Shown here piece after piece: positions 1 to 8,794 of a stretch of DNA of 64,000 nt (within the stretch, counting starts at the first letter, position 1; each line of letters starts with the position of its first letter). The position numbers and the translations under genes were made by a program. The notes below the pieces were generated by a model. It was not told where the DNA came from, searched no databases, and saw only the letters and a list, made by a program, of their open reading frames with translations. Source of the stretch: CADEER01 sp965216585 (GTDB lineage Bacteria; Desulfobacterota; Binatia; HRBIN30; CADEER01); assembly GCA_965216585.1 (NCBI GenBank), contig CBDCGC010000003.1, positions 4,588,001 to 4,652,000 on the forward strand, read 5' to 3'.

Positions 1-2
1 TG

Positions 3-974
3 GCGGGAGCGCCCCAGCCGAGCGCGGCGTTTGACGGGCAGCTCTTTGGCGGTACCGACGTCGGAGTTGTCGTTCCGACCAATGCTCTGAACCGCACGAA
101 CGACGAGGGCGGATCGATCAATCCGTTTCTCGGTTACATGCTGTTCAAGCCCGAGGATCGCAGGATCAACCTGGGTCTGATGGGTCAGCTCGGTGCCTTT
201 GGATTGTCGCGAGAGCTATCGAGGTTCAATCGCAAGAACGCCTGGGGGTTCCAGGCCGGCGCCGGGCCGCGCGTCGCCTTGCCGATCGACAACTTCGAGC
301 TCAACGGCAGGGCCCTCGTCGGTTTGTTGACCGGACTCAACAGTGGGCCGATCAGCGATACGTCCTGGGGATTCACGACCGGTGGCGGTATCGACTACAA
401 GCTTTCCGACAACATGAAGATCGGCGCCTTCGCTGACTTCAATCGCTTCTACCAGCGCGTGCGCATGATCGGTGACGTTCGCTACGTCAACACCGGGCTG
501 CGTTTCACCGCCAACACGAGCCACGCCGAGGCGGCACCGCCGCCACCACCGCCGCCACCCCCCCCACCACCACCGCCGCCGCCAGCACCGGCTCCGGCCG
601 TGGAGGAAGAGCTGGTCATTCCCGAAGTGACGAGTAGGACGATCGTCTTGCGCGGTGTGAATTTCGACTTTGATCGCTCCAACATTCGCGGCGACGCCCG
701 GGTGATTCTCGATGAAGCGATTCGCATTCTCACCGAAGAGGGTGGAATCGCCGTCATTTCGGAGGGACACACGGACAGCGTCGGCTCCGATGCCTACAAC
801 CAGCGCCTCTCGGAGAGCCGCGCCAAGGCGGTGCGAGATTACCTGGTCAACGGTGGCATCTCCGCTTCGCGAATCTCCGTCCAGGGCTACGGCGAGAGCC
901 GCCCGGTGGCGACCAACGAGACTGCGGAAGGTCGCGCGCAGAACCGGCGTGTGGAGCTGAGAGTGGTCGAATAG
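3..974 (+). CDS. OmpA-family outer-membrane protein, 5' end outside window
   Basis: The frame is open from base 3, so the start and signal peptide lie upstream; the ATG at 138 is internal. The visible N-terminal part alternates polar and hydrophobic residues with Gly/aromatic turns, like an OprF/OmpA-type beta-barrel. A run of 16 prolines then Ala-Pro links to a C-terminal OmpA domain. That domain shows VNFDFDRSNI, GHTDSVGSDAYNQRLSESRA and an NRRVEL end, the peptidoglycan (diaminopimelate)-binding signature. Role inferred from the family: a structural tether between outer membrane and cell wall. It stands alone and is followed by a strong hairpin terminator. The barrel assignment is less certain than the OmpA domain. 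Confidence 0.88.
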   Translation, partial: AGAPQPSAAFDGQLFGGTDVGVVVPTNALNRTNDEGGSINPFLGYMLFKPEDRRINLGLMGQLGAFGLSRELSRFNRKNAWGFQAGAGPRVALPIDNFELNGRALVGLLTGLNSGPISDTSWGFTTGGGIDYKLSDNMKIGAFADFNRFYQRVRMIGDVRYVNTGLRFTANTSHAEAAPPPPPPPPPPPPPPPPAPAPAVEEELVIPEVTSRTIVLRGVNFDFDRSNIRGDARVILDEAIRILTEEGGIAVISEGHTDSVGSDAYNQRLSESRAKAVRDYLVNGGISASRISVQGYGESRPVATNETAEGRAQNRRVELRVVE

Positions 975-1003
975 GCCCCATCGGCACAGCGCGTTTCATA
1001 GCG

Positions 1004-1034
1004 AAAGGGCGGAGACATTGTCTCCGCCCTTTTC
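1004..1034 (+). terminator. Rho-independent terminator after the OmpA-family gene
   Basis: A perfect 13-bp stem (1004-1016 pairing with 1020-1032) encloses a 3-nt loop. The last stem bases and position 1033 form a short T run. It lies 30 bases past the OmpA stop and just before dinB, so it probably insulates the two genes. Confidence 0.85.
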
Positions 1035-1063
1035 ATTTGCCGGCTGGCGGCGATAGTGGAGGG

Positions 1064-2248
1064 ATGGCAGCGGCGGAGCGCACGATTCTCCACGTCGATC
1101 TCGACGCCTTCTTTGCTGCTGTGGAGGTGCGTGACGACCCCTCGTTGCGCGGCCGGCCGGTGGTGGTCGGCGGCGACCCCAAGGGTGGCCGCGGCCGCGG
1201 CGTCGTTGCCGCGGCGAGCTACGAGGCGCGCCGCTACGGCATCCACTCGGCGATGCCGATCTCGCAAGCCTATCGGCGCTGTCCCGATGCTGCGTTTCTG
1301 CGCCCGCGCGGCAGTGAATACGCCGCGACCTCAGCTCGCTTCATGGCGATCCTCGGTCGCTACAGCGATCTCGTCGAGGCGATCAGCATCGATGAGGCGT
1401 TCGTCGACGTCACCGCCAGCCTGCGTCTTTTCGGCACCGGTAAAGAGATCGCCGAGGAGATCAAACGAGTCGTCGCCGGCGAAGAACGGCTGACGGCGTC
1501 GATCGGCGTGGCACCGGTCAAGTTCGTCGCCAAGATCGCCTCCGACTTCGACAAGCCCGACGGTCTCGTCGTCGTACCCCCCGGCGGTGTCGGCGACTTT
1601 CTCGACCGCGTCGGCATCGAGTCGCTGTGGGGTGCCGGCCCGCGCGCCCTCGATCGCTTTCGCCAACTCGGTGTGTCGACGATTGGCGACGTCGCCCGCT
1701 TGCCGGTGGAAGAATTGGAAGGCGCTTTTGGCGACAAGACCGCTGCCCACTTCGCTCGTCTGGCGCGCGGCGATGACCCGCGCCCGGTGAGTCCGGGCCA
1801 CGAGCGCAAATCGGTTGGCCGGGAGACGACGTTTCTCAGCGACGTCAGCGACCGCGCCCAGGTCGAGTCGACGCTGCTCAATCTCGTCGAAGAAGTCGCC
1901 CGCCGTATGCGCGGCAAGGAGCTGACCGGCCACACGGTGACGGTGAAGCTGCGCACGGCTGATTTTCAAACCCGCACCCGCCAGGGAACCTTCGCCGTCG
2001 CCGCCGATACGACGGAGCAAATCTGGCCACTGGCGCGTGAGCTGTTTCGCCGTGCCGACTCGACGAGCAAGGAGATTCGGCTGGTCGGCGTCGCCGTCTC
2101 GGGCTTCGGCGACGACGCACAGCTCTCGCTCTTCAAGCCGGCGCCGGCGAGCAATGCGCGAAAGATCGCTTCGGCGCTCGACGCGGTGGCGGAAAAGTAC
2201 GGCGGTACCTTGGTGCAACGCGGGCGCGTTGCCAAGAAGAAGGAGTGA
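1064..2248 (+). CDS. dinB: DNA polymerase IV (Y-family translesion polymerase)
   Basis: Error-prone Y-family polymerase that copies past lesions. The palm begins HVDLDAFFAAVE with the first catalytic Asp. SIDEAFVDVT carries the SxDE catalytic pair. YEARRYGIHSAMP and GVAPVKFVAKIASDFDKPDG are DinB signatures, and a little-finger domain follows. Near the C-terminus QLSLF (about residues 353-357) matches the classic beta-clamp-binding pentapeptide. I chose ATG 1064 because family homology starts right after it; the TTG at 1037 overlaps the terminator region. Length (394 aa) is normal. It lies convergent with ligD and beside the end-joining genes, so this is a repair neighbourhood, though nothing shows co-regulation. 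Confidence 0.95.
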   Translation: MAAAERTILHVDLDAFFAAVEVRDDPSLRGRPVVVGGDPKGGRGRGVVAAASYEARRYGIHSAMPISQAYRRCPDAAFLRPRGSEYAATSARFMAILGRYSDLVEAISIDEAFVDVTASLRLFGTGKEIAEEIKRVVAGEERLTASIGVAPVKFVAKIASDFDKPDGLVVVPPGGVGDFLDRVGIESLWGAGPRALDRFRQLGVSTIGDVARLPVEELEGAFGDKTAAHFARLARGDDPRPVSPGHERKSVGRETTFLSDVSDRAQVESTLLNLVEEVARRMRGKELTGHTVTVKLRTADFQTRTRQGTFAVAADTTEQIWPLARELFRRADSTSKEIRLVGVAVSGFGDDAQLSLFKPAPASNARKIASALDAVAEKYGGTLVQRGRVAKKKE

Positions 2249-2260
2249 ACGAGACCGCCT

Positions 2261-4753
2261 TCACTGCGCTGCCAGGCGCCCCCGCGCCCGCTCCAAAACG
2301 GTTGCCAGATCGCGGCTGTCGAGACGGTCGTCGCCGCTCATGAGTGGCGCCATGGGATCGCCTTCGCGATCGAGAACCTTTGCCACCGAGCGAATGTGGA
2401 AGCGCGCCGGGTCGAGTCGCTTGGTAACCTGAGACCAGCGCAGGGGCATGGACACGAGAGCGCCATCGACCGGTCTGACGCAGAGCGGCGAGGCGATCGT
2501 CTTGCCCTCGCCGTTCTGCAGAAAGTCGATGTAGACGCGATCACCGCGCTCGCGCAGCGGCCGGGCGATGGTTGCCGTGTCGGGTAGCTCGCGCGCGGCG
2601 ATGCGGGCGATGATCTCGGCGAAGGTCTTGGCTTGCCCGTGGCGGATACCGGCGGCGAGGGGAACCATGACGTGCAGGCCGGCCTGACCGGAGGTCTTGA
2701 CGAAATGCGGCACGGCAAAGTCGGCGAGCATCTGGTGCAGATGACGGGCGACACCGACCACGGCGGTGAACGGGGCGCCCTTGGGGTCGAGGTCGAGAAC
2801 GCACCAATCGGCTTCGTCGATGCTGGCGCAGCGGGCGCTCCAGAGGTGCAGCGGTATGCAGCCGAGGTTGGTGACGTAGAGCAGGGTCTCGATGCGGTTG
2901 GCGACGATGTAGTCGGTGTCGCCGATGCGCTGGGTGTCGACCCAGGTGGGAGTAAATTCGGGTGCGTTCTTCTGAAAGAAGCTCTTGCCGCCAATGCCGT
3001 CCGGGTAGCGGGTGAGCACCAGCGGCCGGTCGCGCAGGTAAATGCGGAGAAAGGGCCAGGCTGCTTCGTAGTAGTCGAGCAGATCGCCCTTGCTGTAGCC
3101 GTCGGCCGGCCAGAAGATCTTGTCGGTGTTGGAGCGGCGAAAGCCACCGCTCGATGCGGGTGCAGCCGCCTCCTGGTGGCTGGTGCGGGCGGCTGCCGCC
3201 GGTGCCGTGCACTGCTGCCAACGACCGCTCGGATCGGCGGCCAGAAAGACCGGTTGGCGCAGGGCCCCGGAAGAGGTGACCTCGGTGTAGCGCACCTCGA
3301 CCACCAGTGCCGGCGGCACGAAGCGCGCCTGGCGGGGAATCTCGAGCTCGCCGGCGGCGAACATCGGTCGCTCGACCTCGCTCTTGCTGAAAGTGTCGAG
3401 GAGGCGGGCGCGGGTTTGCGTGTCGAGCCCGCTGCCGACGTTGCCGGCGTAGCGCAGCGTTTCGCCGACATGCCAGGCGACGAGCAGCGAACCCAAATCG
3501 CGGCTGCGCTTTCCGGGTGTCCAGCCGACGACGACGAGCCGTGCCGTGCGCGGCGCCTTGATCTTGCGCCATCGTTCGCTGCGCTCGCCGCTGCGATAGG
3601 TCGAGTCGGCTCGCTTGGCGACGATGCCCTCGAGGCCGCGCGCCTTGGCGGCGGCGTAGAACCTCTCGCCGTCGCCAACGAGGTGATCGACGTAGCGCAG
3701 CGGGCCGACCTGCGGCAGGAAGGCGCGCAACAGCGCCTTGCGCGCCGTCAGTGGCAGGTGGCGCAGGTCGCAGCCACCGAGATGGAGAAGGTCGAAGGCG
3801 TACATGATGGCGCGCACGCCGGACGGGCCGCCGCCGAGCCGCTGCTGCAACAACTCGAAGGAGCCGCCACCCGATTCTTCGACGGCGATGATCTCACCAT
3901 CGACGGCGAAGGTGGCGGCCGGCAGGTAGCGGGCGGCGAGGGCGATCTCGGGGAAGGTCAGCCGGTAGTCTCGCCCGCGCCGCGACAGCAGGTGGCGGGT
4001 GCCGTCACCGGTGGCGGCGAGAACGGCGCGCACGCCGTCGTACTTGATCTCGTAGAGCCAATCGTCGCGCGAAAACGGCGCGTCGACACTGGTTGCAAGC
4101 ATCGGCTCGAGAGCTTCCCTCTCGAGATCGGCCGCTGTGCCGCCGGCGTCGCGGGCGGCCCTCGCCATGGCGCGGGCGCGCACGTCACCGTCGCGGCGTT
4201 GCTCGAGGTCGAGTCCCGACACGATCGAGTGCGGGTGTGTCTGCGTGATCTCGCTCTTCGATGCGAAGGCGTCGTGCTTCTTGATGAGCAGCCAGTCTTT
4301 GCCGCTGTCGCTTCGTTTCAGGCGAACCAGTGCCCAGCGGCCGCAGAGTTTGTGGCCGAAGAGCTCGAGGTCGAGCTTGCCGCGCTGCAGCGAAGCTTCC
4401 AGCGCTTCGCTCTCGTGCGAGTGGAAGATGCCGCGGTCCCAGAGGATCATCGGCCCGGCGCCGTAGCTGTCGGCCGGAATGACGCCTTCGAAGTCGGCGT
4501 AGTCGAGGGGGTGATCTTCGGTTCGCACTGCCAGGCGCTTTTCGTTCGGATCGGTGGACGGACCCTTGGGAACCGCCCAGGAGACCAGGGTGGGGCCGAT
4601 TTCCAGACGCAGGTCCCAGTGCAGACTCCGCGCGCCGTGCTGCTGGACGACGAAGACATGCGCCGAAGAGAGCGGGCGATCGGCGCCGAAGGGCTCGGGT
4701 GTGTGCTTTGGATCGCGCTTGGCGTAGTAGGCGTCGAGCTCACCGGGCGGCAT
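2261..4753 (-). CDS. ligD: Multifunctional ATP-dependent DNA ligase LigD
   Basis: Ligase of bacterial non-homologous end joining, 830 aa, domain order PE-LIG-POL as in Pseudomonas LigD. The 3'-phosphoesterase domain (about residues 25-160) has HGARSLHWDLRLE with metal ligands H39, H45 and D47. The ligase domain starts near 215, with adenylated lysine K237 in EIKYDG and a C-terminal OB-fold part. The primase-like polymerase domain (about 540-830) begins KIFWPADGYSKGD and carries the DLD metal motif in WCVLDLDPK. No frameshift is seen. It is divergent from ku across 83 bases containing a palindrome, the usual ku/ligD arrangement. Ku recruits LigD to broken ends; POL fills in and PE trims before sealing. 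Confidence 0.97.
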   Translation of the reverse strand: MPPGELDAYYAKRDPKHTPEPFGADRPLSSAHVFVVQQHGARSLHWDLRLEIGPTLVSWAVPKGPSTDPNEKRLAVRTEDHPLDYADFEGVIPADSYGAGPMILWDRGIFHSHESEALEASLQRGKLDLELFGHKLCGRWALVRLKRSDSGKDWLLIKKHDAFASKSEITQTHPHSIVSGLDLEQRRDGDVRARAMARAARDAGGTAADLEREALEPMLATSVDAPFSRDDWLYEIKYDGVRAVLAATGDGTRHLLSRRGRDYRLTFPEIALAARYLPAATFAVDGEIIAVEESGGGSFELLQQRLGGGPSGVRAIMYAFDLLHLGGCDLRHLPLTARKALLRAFLPQVGPLRYVDHLVGDGERFYAAAKARGLEGIVAKRADSTYRSGERSERWRKIKAPRTARLVVVGWTPGKRSRDLGSLLVAWHVGETLRYAGNVGSGLDTQTRARLLDTFSKSEVERPMFAAGELEIPRQARFVPPALVVEVRYTEVTSSGALRQPVFLAADPSGRWQQCTAPAAAARTSHQEAAAPASSGGFRRSNTDKIFWPADGYSKGDLLDYYEAAWPFLRIYLRDRPLVLTRYPDGIGGKSFFQKNAPEFTPTWVDTQRIGDTDYIVANRIETLLYVTNLGCIPLHLWSARCASIDEADWCVLDLDPKGAPFTAVVGVARHLHQMLADFAVPHFVKTSGQAGLHVMVPLAAGIRHGQAKTFAEIIARIAARELPDTATIARPLRERGDRVYIDFLQNGEGKTIASPLCVRPVDGALVSMPLRWSQVTKRLDPARFHIRSVAKVLDREGDPMAPLMSGDDRLDSRDLATVLERARGRLAAQ

Positions 4754-4836
4754 GGTTATCTCACAAAATCTCTTCCGCTCCAGGGGAGCGGGTGCTATGC
4801 TCCGCCGAAGAAACAGTGTTGTAAAGGGGAGAACAG
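4754..4836. promoter_or_regulatory. ligD/ku divergent intergenic region with palindrome
   Basis: 83 bases separate the ligD and ku start codons. Positions 4775-4791 hold a 7-bp perfect inverted repeat (CCGCTCC-AGG-GGAGCGG), and TATGCT at 4796-4801 is a possible -10 element toward ku. An AGGGGAGA ribosome-binding site precedes the ku ATG. A shared operator is inferred from position and symmetry only. Confidence 0.45.
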
Positions 4837-5691
4837 ATGGCTCCTAGAGCGATCTCCAGCGGTACGATCACCTTCGGACTGGTTTCGGTTCCGGTCAAGC
4901 TCTTCTCGGGCACGCAATCGAAGAGGTTGAGCTTCAATATGTTGCACGAGCCGCACAAGGCGCGGGTGCGCCAGCAGTACATCTGCTCGGCGTGTGACGA
5001 GATCGTCGACCGCAAGGACACGGTCAAGGGATTCGAGGTCAGCAAGGGCAACTACGTCGTCCTCACCAACGACGAGATCAAGGCGCTCGACGTCAAGACC
5101 GACCAATCGATCGAAATCGAAGAGTTCGTGCCCTTCGACTCGGTCGATCCGATCTACTTCGACAAGTCGTATCTGCTCGGACCCGACAAGGGCGGCGCCA
5201 AGGCGTATTCCCTGCTCATCGCGGCGATGAGGAAGTCGGGGCGCGGTGCCCTGGCGCGCTACTCGAGCCGCGGTCGCCAGCAGTTGGTTCTGTTGCGCGA
5301 GGCGCTCGACGGCCTGCTCATGCATACGCTGTTCTATGCGGATGAAGTGCGCGACTTCACAGACATCGAGCGCGGCCCGGAGGGCAAGGCGAAGGACGGT
5401 GAGCTCGACCTCGCCATCCAGTTGCTCGATCAGCTCACCAACGACGAGTTCGACCCCGAGCGCTACGAAGACGAGTACCGCAAGCGCGCGCTCGAGCTCA
5501 TCGAGCAGAAAGCGGCCGGTCAGGAGATCGTCACGTCGCCGGGCGAGCCGCCGAAGGGGCAGATCATCGATCTCATGGAGGCCCTCAAGGCGAGTCTCGA
5601 TCAGGCGAGCGGGGCGACAGAGCGCAAGCCGCCGGCCAAGAAGTCGAGCGCCAAGCGCGCCAAGAAGGACGAGGCGGTCGGTGACGGGTAG
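4837..5691 (+). CDS. ku: Non-homologous end-joining protein Ku
   Basis: Homodimeric ring that binds DNA double-strand-break ends and recruits LigD. The N-terminus RAISSGTITFGLVSVPVKLF is the bacterial Ku hallmark. The beta-barrel core continues through the CSACDEIVDRKDTVKG segment and the YFDKSYLLGPDKGG region. The last ~30 residues form a Lys/Ala/Arg-rich tail, the type used for DNA binding and threading. Length (284 aa) is typical. The ATG is preceded by a good AGGGGAGA site. Its partner ligD is immediately divergent. Confidence 0.97.
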   Translation: MAPRAISSGTITFGLVSVPVKLFSGTQSKRLSFNMLHEPHKARVRQQYICSACDEIVDRKDTVKGFEVSKGNYVVLTNDEIKALDVKTDQSIEIEEFVPFDSVDPIYFDKSYLLGPDKGGAKAYSLLIAAMRKSGRGALARYSSRGRQQLVLLREALDGLLMHTLFYADEVRDFTDIERGPEGKAKDGELDLAIQLLDQLTNDEFDPERYEDEYRKRALELIEQKAAGQEIVTSPGEPPKGQIIDLMEALKASLDQASGATERKPPAKKSSAKRAKKDEAVGDG

Positions 5692-5777
5692 TGCGGTCTT
5701 GCCGGGGATCGGCGAATCCTGCTACTAGCCTTTGATGTGAACGCATCGTCGATGACCGATGCGCGAGGAGGGTTGGC

Positions 5778-6647
5778 ATGAGCCCGCAAGGGACCGGGTC
5801 TGCCGAAGCGGAAGAGGTGGGGAAGAGCGCGGCCGAGCGCTATCGGACGGTCGACGTCGCGCGCATTCTCGGAGTGTCGCCGTCGTCGGTTCGCCGCATG
5901 GTGCACGCCGGCCACTGCGAACCCGGCCGGCACGGGCGCGCCTATCGATTCGCCTTTCAGGATCTCGTGCTGCTGCGCACGGCGCGCGGCCTGGCCAAGA
6001 ACATCCCACCGCAGCGTGTGCACCGCGCTCTGCGCGAGCTCAAAAAGCAGTTGCCTGAGGCGCGGCCGATGTCGGGTGTGCGCATCTATACGGAGGGCGG
6101 TCAAGTGGTGGTGCGCGACCGCGATACGGTGTGGCAACCGGAGAGCGGCCAACAGGTGTTTCACTTCGCCGAGCCCGAAGCGCCGCCGGTGGCGAAGGTC
6201 GTCGAGACGAAGAATCGGGTCAAGCGAGAGGACACCCAGTCGGCGAAGGATTGGTTCGACTACGCGCTTCTCATTGAGCAAGAAGATCCCGACGGTGCGC
6301 GGCGCGCCTACGAACGCGCCCTCGAAATCGATGCGAGCATGACCGATGCCTACACCAATCTCGGTCGCCTGGTGCACGAAGGCGGCGACCCGCGCGGCGC
6401 GGCGAAGTTCTACAGCGAAGCGTTGCAGCGTTCCCCCGACGACAGCCTCGCCCACTACAACTTCGCCATTGCCTGTGAAGACGTGGACGATCTCGAGCAG
6501 GCGCGTTCGTCGTACCAGCGGTCGCTCGAGATCAATCCGAACTTCGCCGACGCCCACTACAATCTCGGCCGCGTCCTCGAGCGCCTCGGCGCCCGCGACG
6601 AAGCGCTCAAGCACCTCCTCGCCTACCGCCGCCTCAACGACGCGTAG
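5778..6647 (+). CDS. MerR-type HTH protein with C-terminal TPR repeats
   Basis: 289 aa. Residues ~20-95 form a MerR-like winged helix (YRTVDVARILGVSPSSVRRM, then an Arg-rich wing and a helix with LLRTARGLAKNIPPQRV). A ~35-residue segment of predicted beta structure and a charged linker follow. From ~155 there are three to four TPR units, for example AYTNLGRLVHEGGDPRGAAK and AHYNLGRVLERLGARDEALK. No metal- or ligand-binding MerR C-terminus is seen. The TPR scaffold replaces it, suggesting a DNA-associated protein whose output depends on protein partners. GGAGGG six bases before the ATG supports the start. It follows ku by 86 bases on the same strand and is convergent with the EthD gene. Confidence 0.8.
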   Translation: MSPQGTGSAEAEEVGKSAAERYRTVDVARILGVSPSSVRRMVHAGHCEPGRHGRAYRFAFQDLVLLRTARGLAKNIPPQRVHRALRELKKQLPEARPMSGVRIYTEGGQVVVRDRDTVWQPESGQQVFHFAEPEAPPVAKVVETKNRVKREDTQSAKDWFDYALLIEQEDPDGARRAYERALEIDASMTDAYTNLGRLVHEGGDPRGAAKFYSEALQRSPDDSLAHYNFAIACEDVDDLEQARSSYQRSLEINPNFADAHYNLGRVLERLGARDEALKHLLAYRRLNDA

Positions 6648-6656
6648 GGCGTTGGG

Positions 6657-7343
6657 TCAGGCGCGCTTCTGCACGTACTCGGTGCAGAGGTAGCCGCAGG
6701 TGTGGCCGATGAAACGGCCGATGTCTTCATTGATGATGCGTTCGCCTTCCGGCGAGTCGAACATCTCCTCGCGCAGCGAACGCAGCGAAGCGAAGGTCAG
6801 CTCGGCGATTCCATCGAGCTCGGGTGACTCGTCTGCCAGCTTGCGGTCGACGACGTTGGCGACGTAGCGGATCAAGCCCTTGTGGTGTCGCAGGGCGAGG
6901 GGTTTGTGACGCTGTAGCCAGTGGTCGGCGAATTCCCGGTGCGACATGCCGTCGCGGCGGCGCACCGGGCAGATCATCTTGACCGCTTCGTGGCGCCGGC
7001 CGAGCGGTGCCGGCACTGCCAGCTCTTTGTTGACGTGCTCGGTCGTCACATAGGCATTGGCGCCACCCATGAAACGAGCGACGTCGGCGTGGACGATCTT
7101 CTCTCCCGCGGCGGAGTCGTAGAGTCGCTGGTCGTAGTCGGCAAAGGTGTCGAAGGAGAGCTCGCCGACGCTGTCGTAGCCCGGCTCGCCGGCGGGGACG
7201 TGATCGACGATGTTGACGACATAGGCGCGCATCGTCGGGTGGTGCCGCAGCGCCAGCGGCACATGGTCGTCCAGCACCATCCGCACATAGTCGTCGTGCC
7301 CAACCCCATCGCGGCGCCGGCAGAAGAAAATCATCTTGATCAC
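6657..7343 (-). CDS. Tandem EthD-domain protein
   Basis: 228 aa made of two EthD-like dimeric alpha/beta-barrel units. The first starts VIKMIFFCRRRDGVGHDDYV, the second VKMICPVRRRDGMSHREFAD. Each continues with an HxPLALRHH segment and a downstream YV/YL-[CT]TE motif. EthD proteins are small enzymes or accessory proteins in ether, polyketide or aromatic metabolism; the substrate here is unknown. The GTG start at 7343 is chosen because GGGAGGG lies seven bases upstream and the frame above it belongs to another gene. The GTG overlaps the upstream gene's TGA (GTGA), so the two are probably translationally coupled. Confidence 0.8.
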   Translation of the reverse strand: MIKMIFFCRRRDGVGHDDYVRMVLDDHVPLALRHHPTMRAYVVNIVDHVPAGEPGYDSVGELSFDTFADYDQRLYDSAAGEKIVHADVARFMGGANAYVTTEHVNKELAVPAPLGRRHEAVKMICPVRRRDGMSHREFADHWLQRHKPLALRHHKGLIRYVANVVDRKLADESPELDGIAELTFASLRSLREEMFDSPEGERIINEDIGRFIGHTCGYLCTEYVQKRA

Positions 7344-8194
7344 GTTGGTGCCCTCCCGATCCTCGCCGTTTCTCGCGTTGTCCGGCCGTTCAGAGGAGAC
7401 TCGACGAGCTCGATGGTCAGCCGTAGGACGTAGCCGGGACCTCGTAGCACGAACTCTCCGATGCTGTTGTCCTGAGGATTCCAATCGGTGGAACCGAAAA
7501 CTCGGACGGATTTGCCGCCGATGCTCTCGAAAGTGACCGATAAACTCCCCGAGTCGTTCAACGTCAAGAACCCGAGGTACCCCCTTCCGCCGGCGATGGA
7601 ACCAAACTCGAAATCGATGACGTTGAGGTCGATACCATTTGGTCGGTATTCCTCGGCAAGCGTGACCGTCATCGTACCTTCCGCACCCTCGCCGTTGACG
7701 CTCCCCGCGAGGAGATAGGTGCGGCGTGGTTTTGGCGTCGCTGCGATTGTCCGGGCGGGTGTCGGAGTAGAGCTCGCTGTCGAGGTAGGAGGCGGCGTGG
7801 CTGTTGGCCTTTGGGACGATGTTGCCTGCACTGTGCGGGGCGTCGTGGCCCAAGTCGTCGTAGGGCTCGGATGTATGGGGCATCCGGATAGTGCCGCCCC
7901 GACTCCCTCGATCAAGTCAGGGATGGACACGACGCTATCCCTGTCGACATCGGCGTAGGGGCAGTCGGACAACGGCGACCGATCGAGAGCGATTGCGACG
8001 CCGTCGACGAGCTCCGCGACAGAGACGCGACCGCTGTCGTCGCAATCGAGAGGGCAAAAAGACCGCGTCGTACGGTCTGCGACGACGGCCACCTCTGCGG
8101 CGGAGGGATTAGAGAGCACGGCCGATAGCAGCAGTGGCAGAAGTGATTTCACCAATTGGCCTTGGCGCAGTGTACGAGAAGCGCGCTTGTCCAT
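7340..8194 (-). CDS. Secreted protein with Cys-bracketed EF-hand pair
   Basis: 284 aa from ATG 8194; ATG 8224 is an alternative start. The N-terminus has basic residues, then SLLPLLLSAVLSNPSAAE, a Sec signal peptide. Two EF-hand-like loops follow, DCDDSGRVSVAE and DVDRDSVVSIPD, bracketed by cysteines at the start, middle and end (closing GCP), resembling a dockerin. A Thr/Pro/Ser-rich linker leads to a ~115-residue beta-rich C-terminal domain I do not recognise, starting near YLLAGSVNGEGAEGTMTVTL. Calcium binding is inferred from loop residues. The gene ends in a GTGA overlap with the cytoplasmic-looking EthD gene, an odd pairing for a secreted protein. Base composition is lower in G+C than the flanking core genes. 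Confidence 0.75.
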   Translation of the reverse strand: MDKRASRTLRQGQLVKSLLPLLLSAVLSNPSAAEVAVVADRTTRSFCPLDCDDSGRVSVAELVDGVAIALDRSPLSDCPYADVDRDSVVSIPDLIEGVGAALSGCPIHPSPTTTWATTPRTVQATSSQRPTATPPPTSTASSTPTPARTIAATPKPRRTYLLAGSVNGEGAEGTMTVTLAEEYRPNGIDLNVIDFEFGSIAGGRGYLGFLTLNDSGSLSVTFESIGGKSVRVFGSTDWNPQDNSIGEFVLRGPGYVLRLTIELVESPLNGRTTRETARIGRAPT

Positions 8195-8392
8195 GGTCGT
8201 CTGCAATGCTAGACCGACTTTCATTGCATTGCGAGAGAATCGCCGAAGCGGACGTTCGTTGACGATGCCAAGAATGGTGGCAAATCCATCGCGGGGCTAT
8301 GACGAAAATCGCAATCACATTGCAAAGAAAGAGCCCCCTCGATCCATGCCGCAAGTCTGCCCCCAATGCCCTCTACCTGAACTCCGTGTTCG

Positions 8393-8784
8393 TTAGAGTT
8401 TCGTCGAACTTGGAAACGGACACCAGCTCAGCGATGCACGGATCGCCGCGATGATCTCAGAGATTGAGACCTTTCGATCATAATCGAGATCGCTCGCTGA
8501 ACACACGGCGTCACGAATGGTACCGAGTGTGATGCCAACAGAGCGTGTGAGTTCGGCAACTGACACATCTCCGCTTCCGTTGCAGCCACCTGGACAGGCT
8601 GTGAGGGGGCGTGGAGAGAGGTCGACCAAACCTCAGGGAAAAGGCCCATGAAAACGGAGCAAGCCAGAGTCCACGCGATACGAGGCCAGGCCGAAGCTGC
8701 CAACTGGAAGAGTTGGTCGTCATGGTGAGTGATGCTGGTACGAGCGTGGGGGCTCGCTTGACACAGGCCGATCGAAAGCAGCAC
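8393..8784 (-). pseudogene. Frameshifted remnant of a small EF-hand secreted protein
   Basis: Positions 8393-8629 encode a clean Cys-bracketed EF-hand pair (GCNGSGDVSVAE then DLDYDRKVSISE, ending SWCP) but only from a TTG, with a stop codon two codons further upstream and no signal peptide. In another frame directly upstream (8784 downwards) there is a signal-like stretch, IAWTLACSVFMGLFPEVWSTS. Joining the two needs one frameshift near 8625. This suggests a once-secreted EF-hand protein now broken, or a sequencing indel. It sits between a related EF-hand gene and the Lgt-like gene. Confidence 0.45.
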
Positions 8785-8794
8785 TGTAACGGTC

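Noticed and set aside
2633..4930. A 765-codon frame opposite ligD
   Set aside because: It is a shadow of high-GC codon bias on ligD; no motifs, and it overlaps the ku start region.
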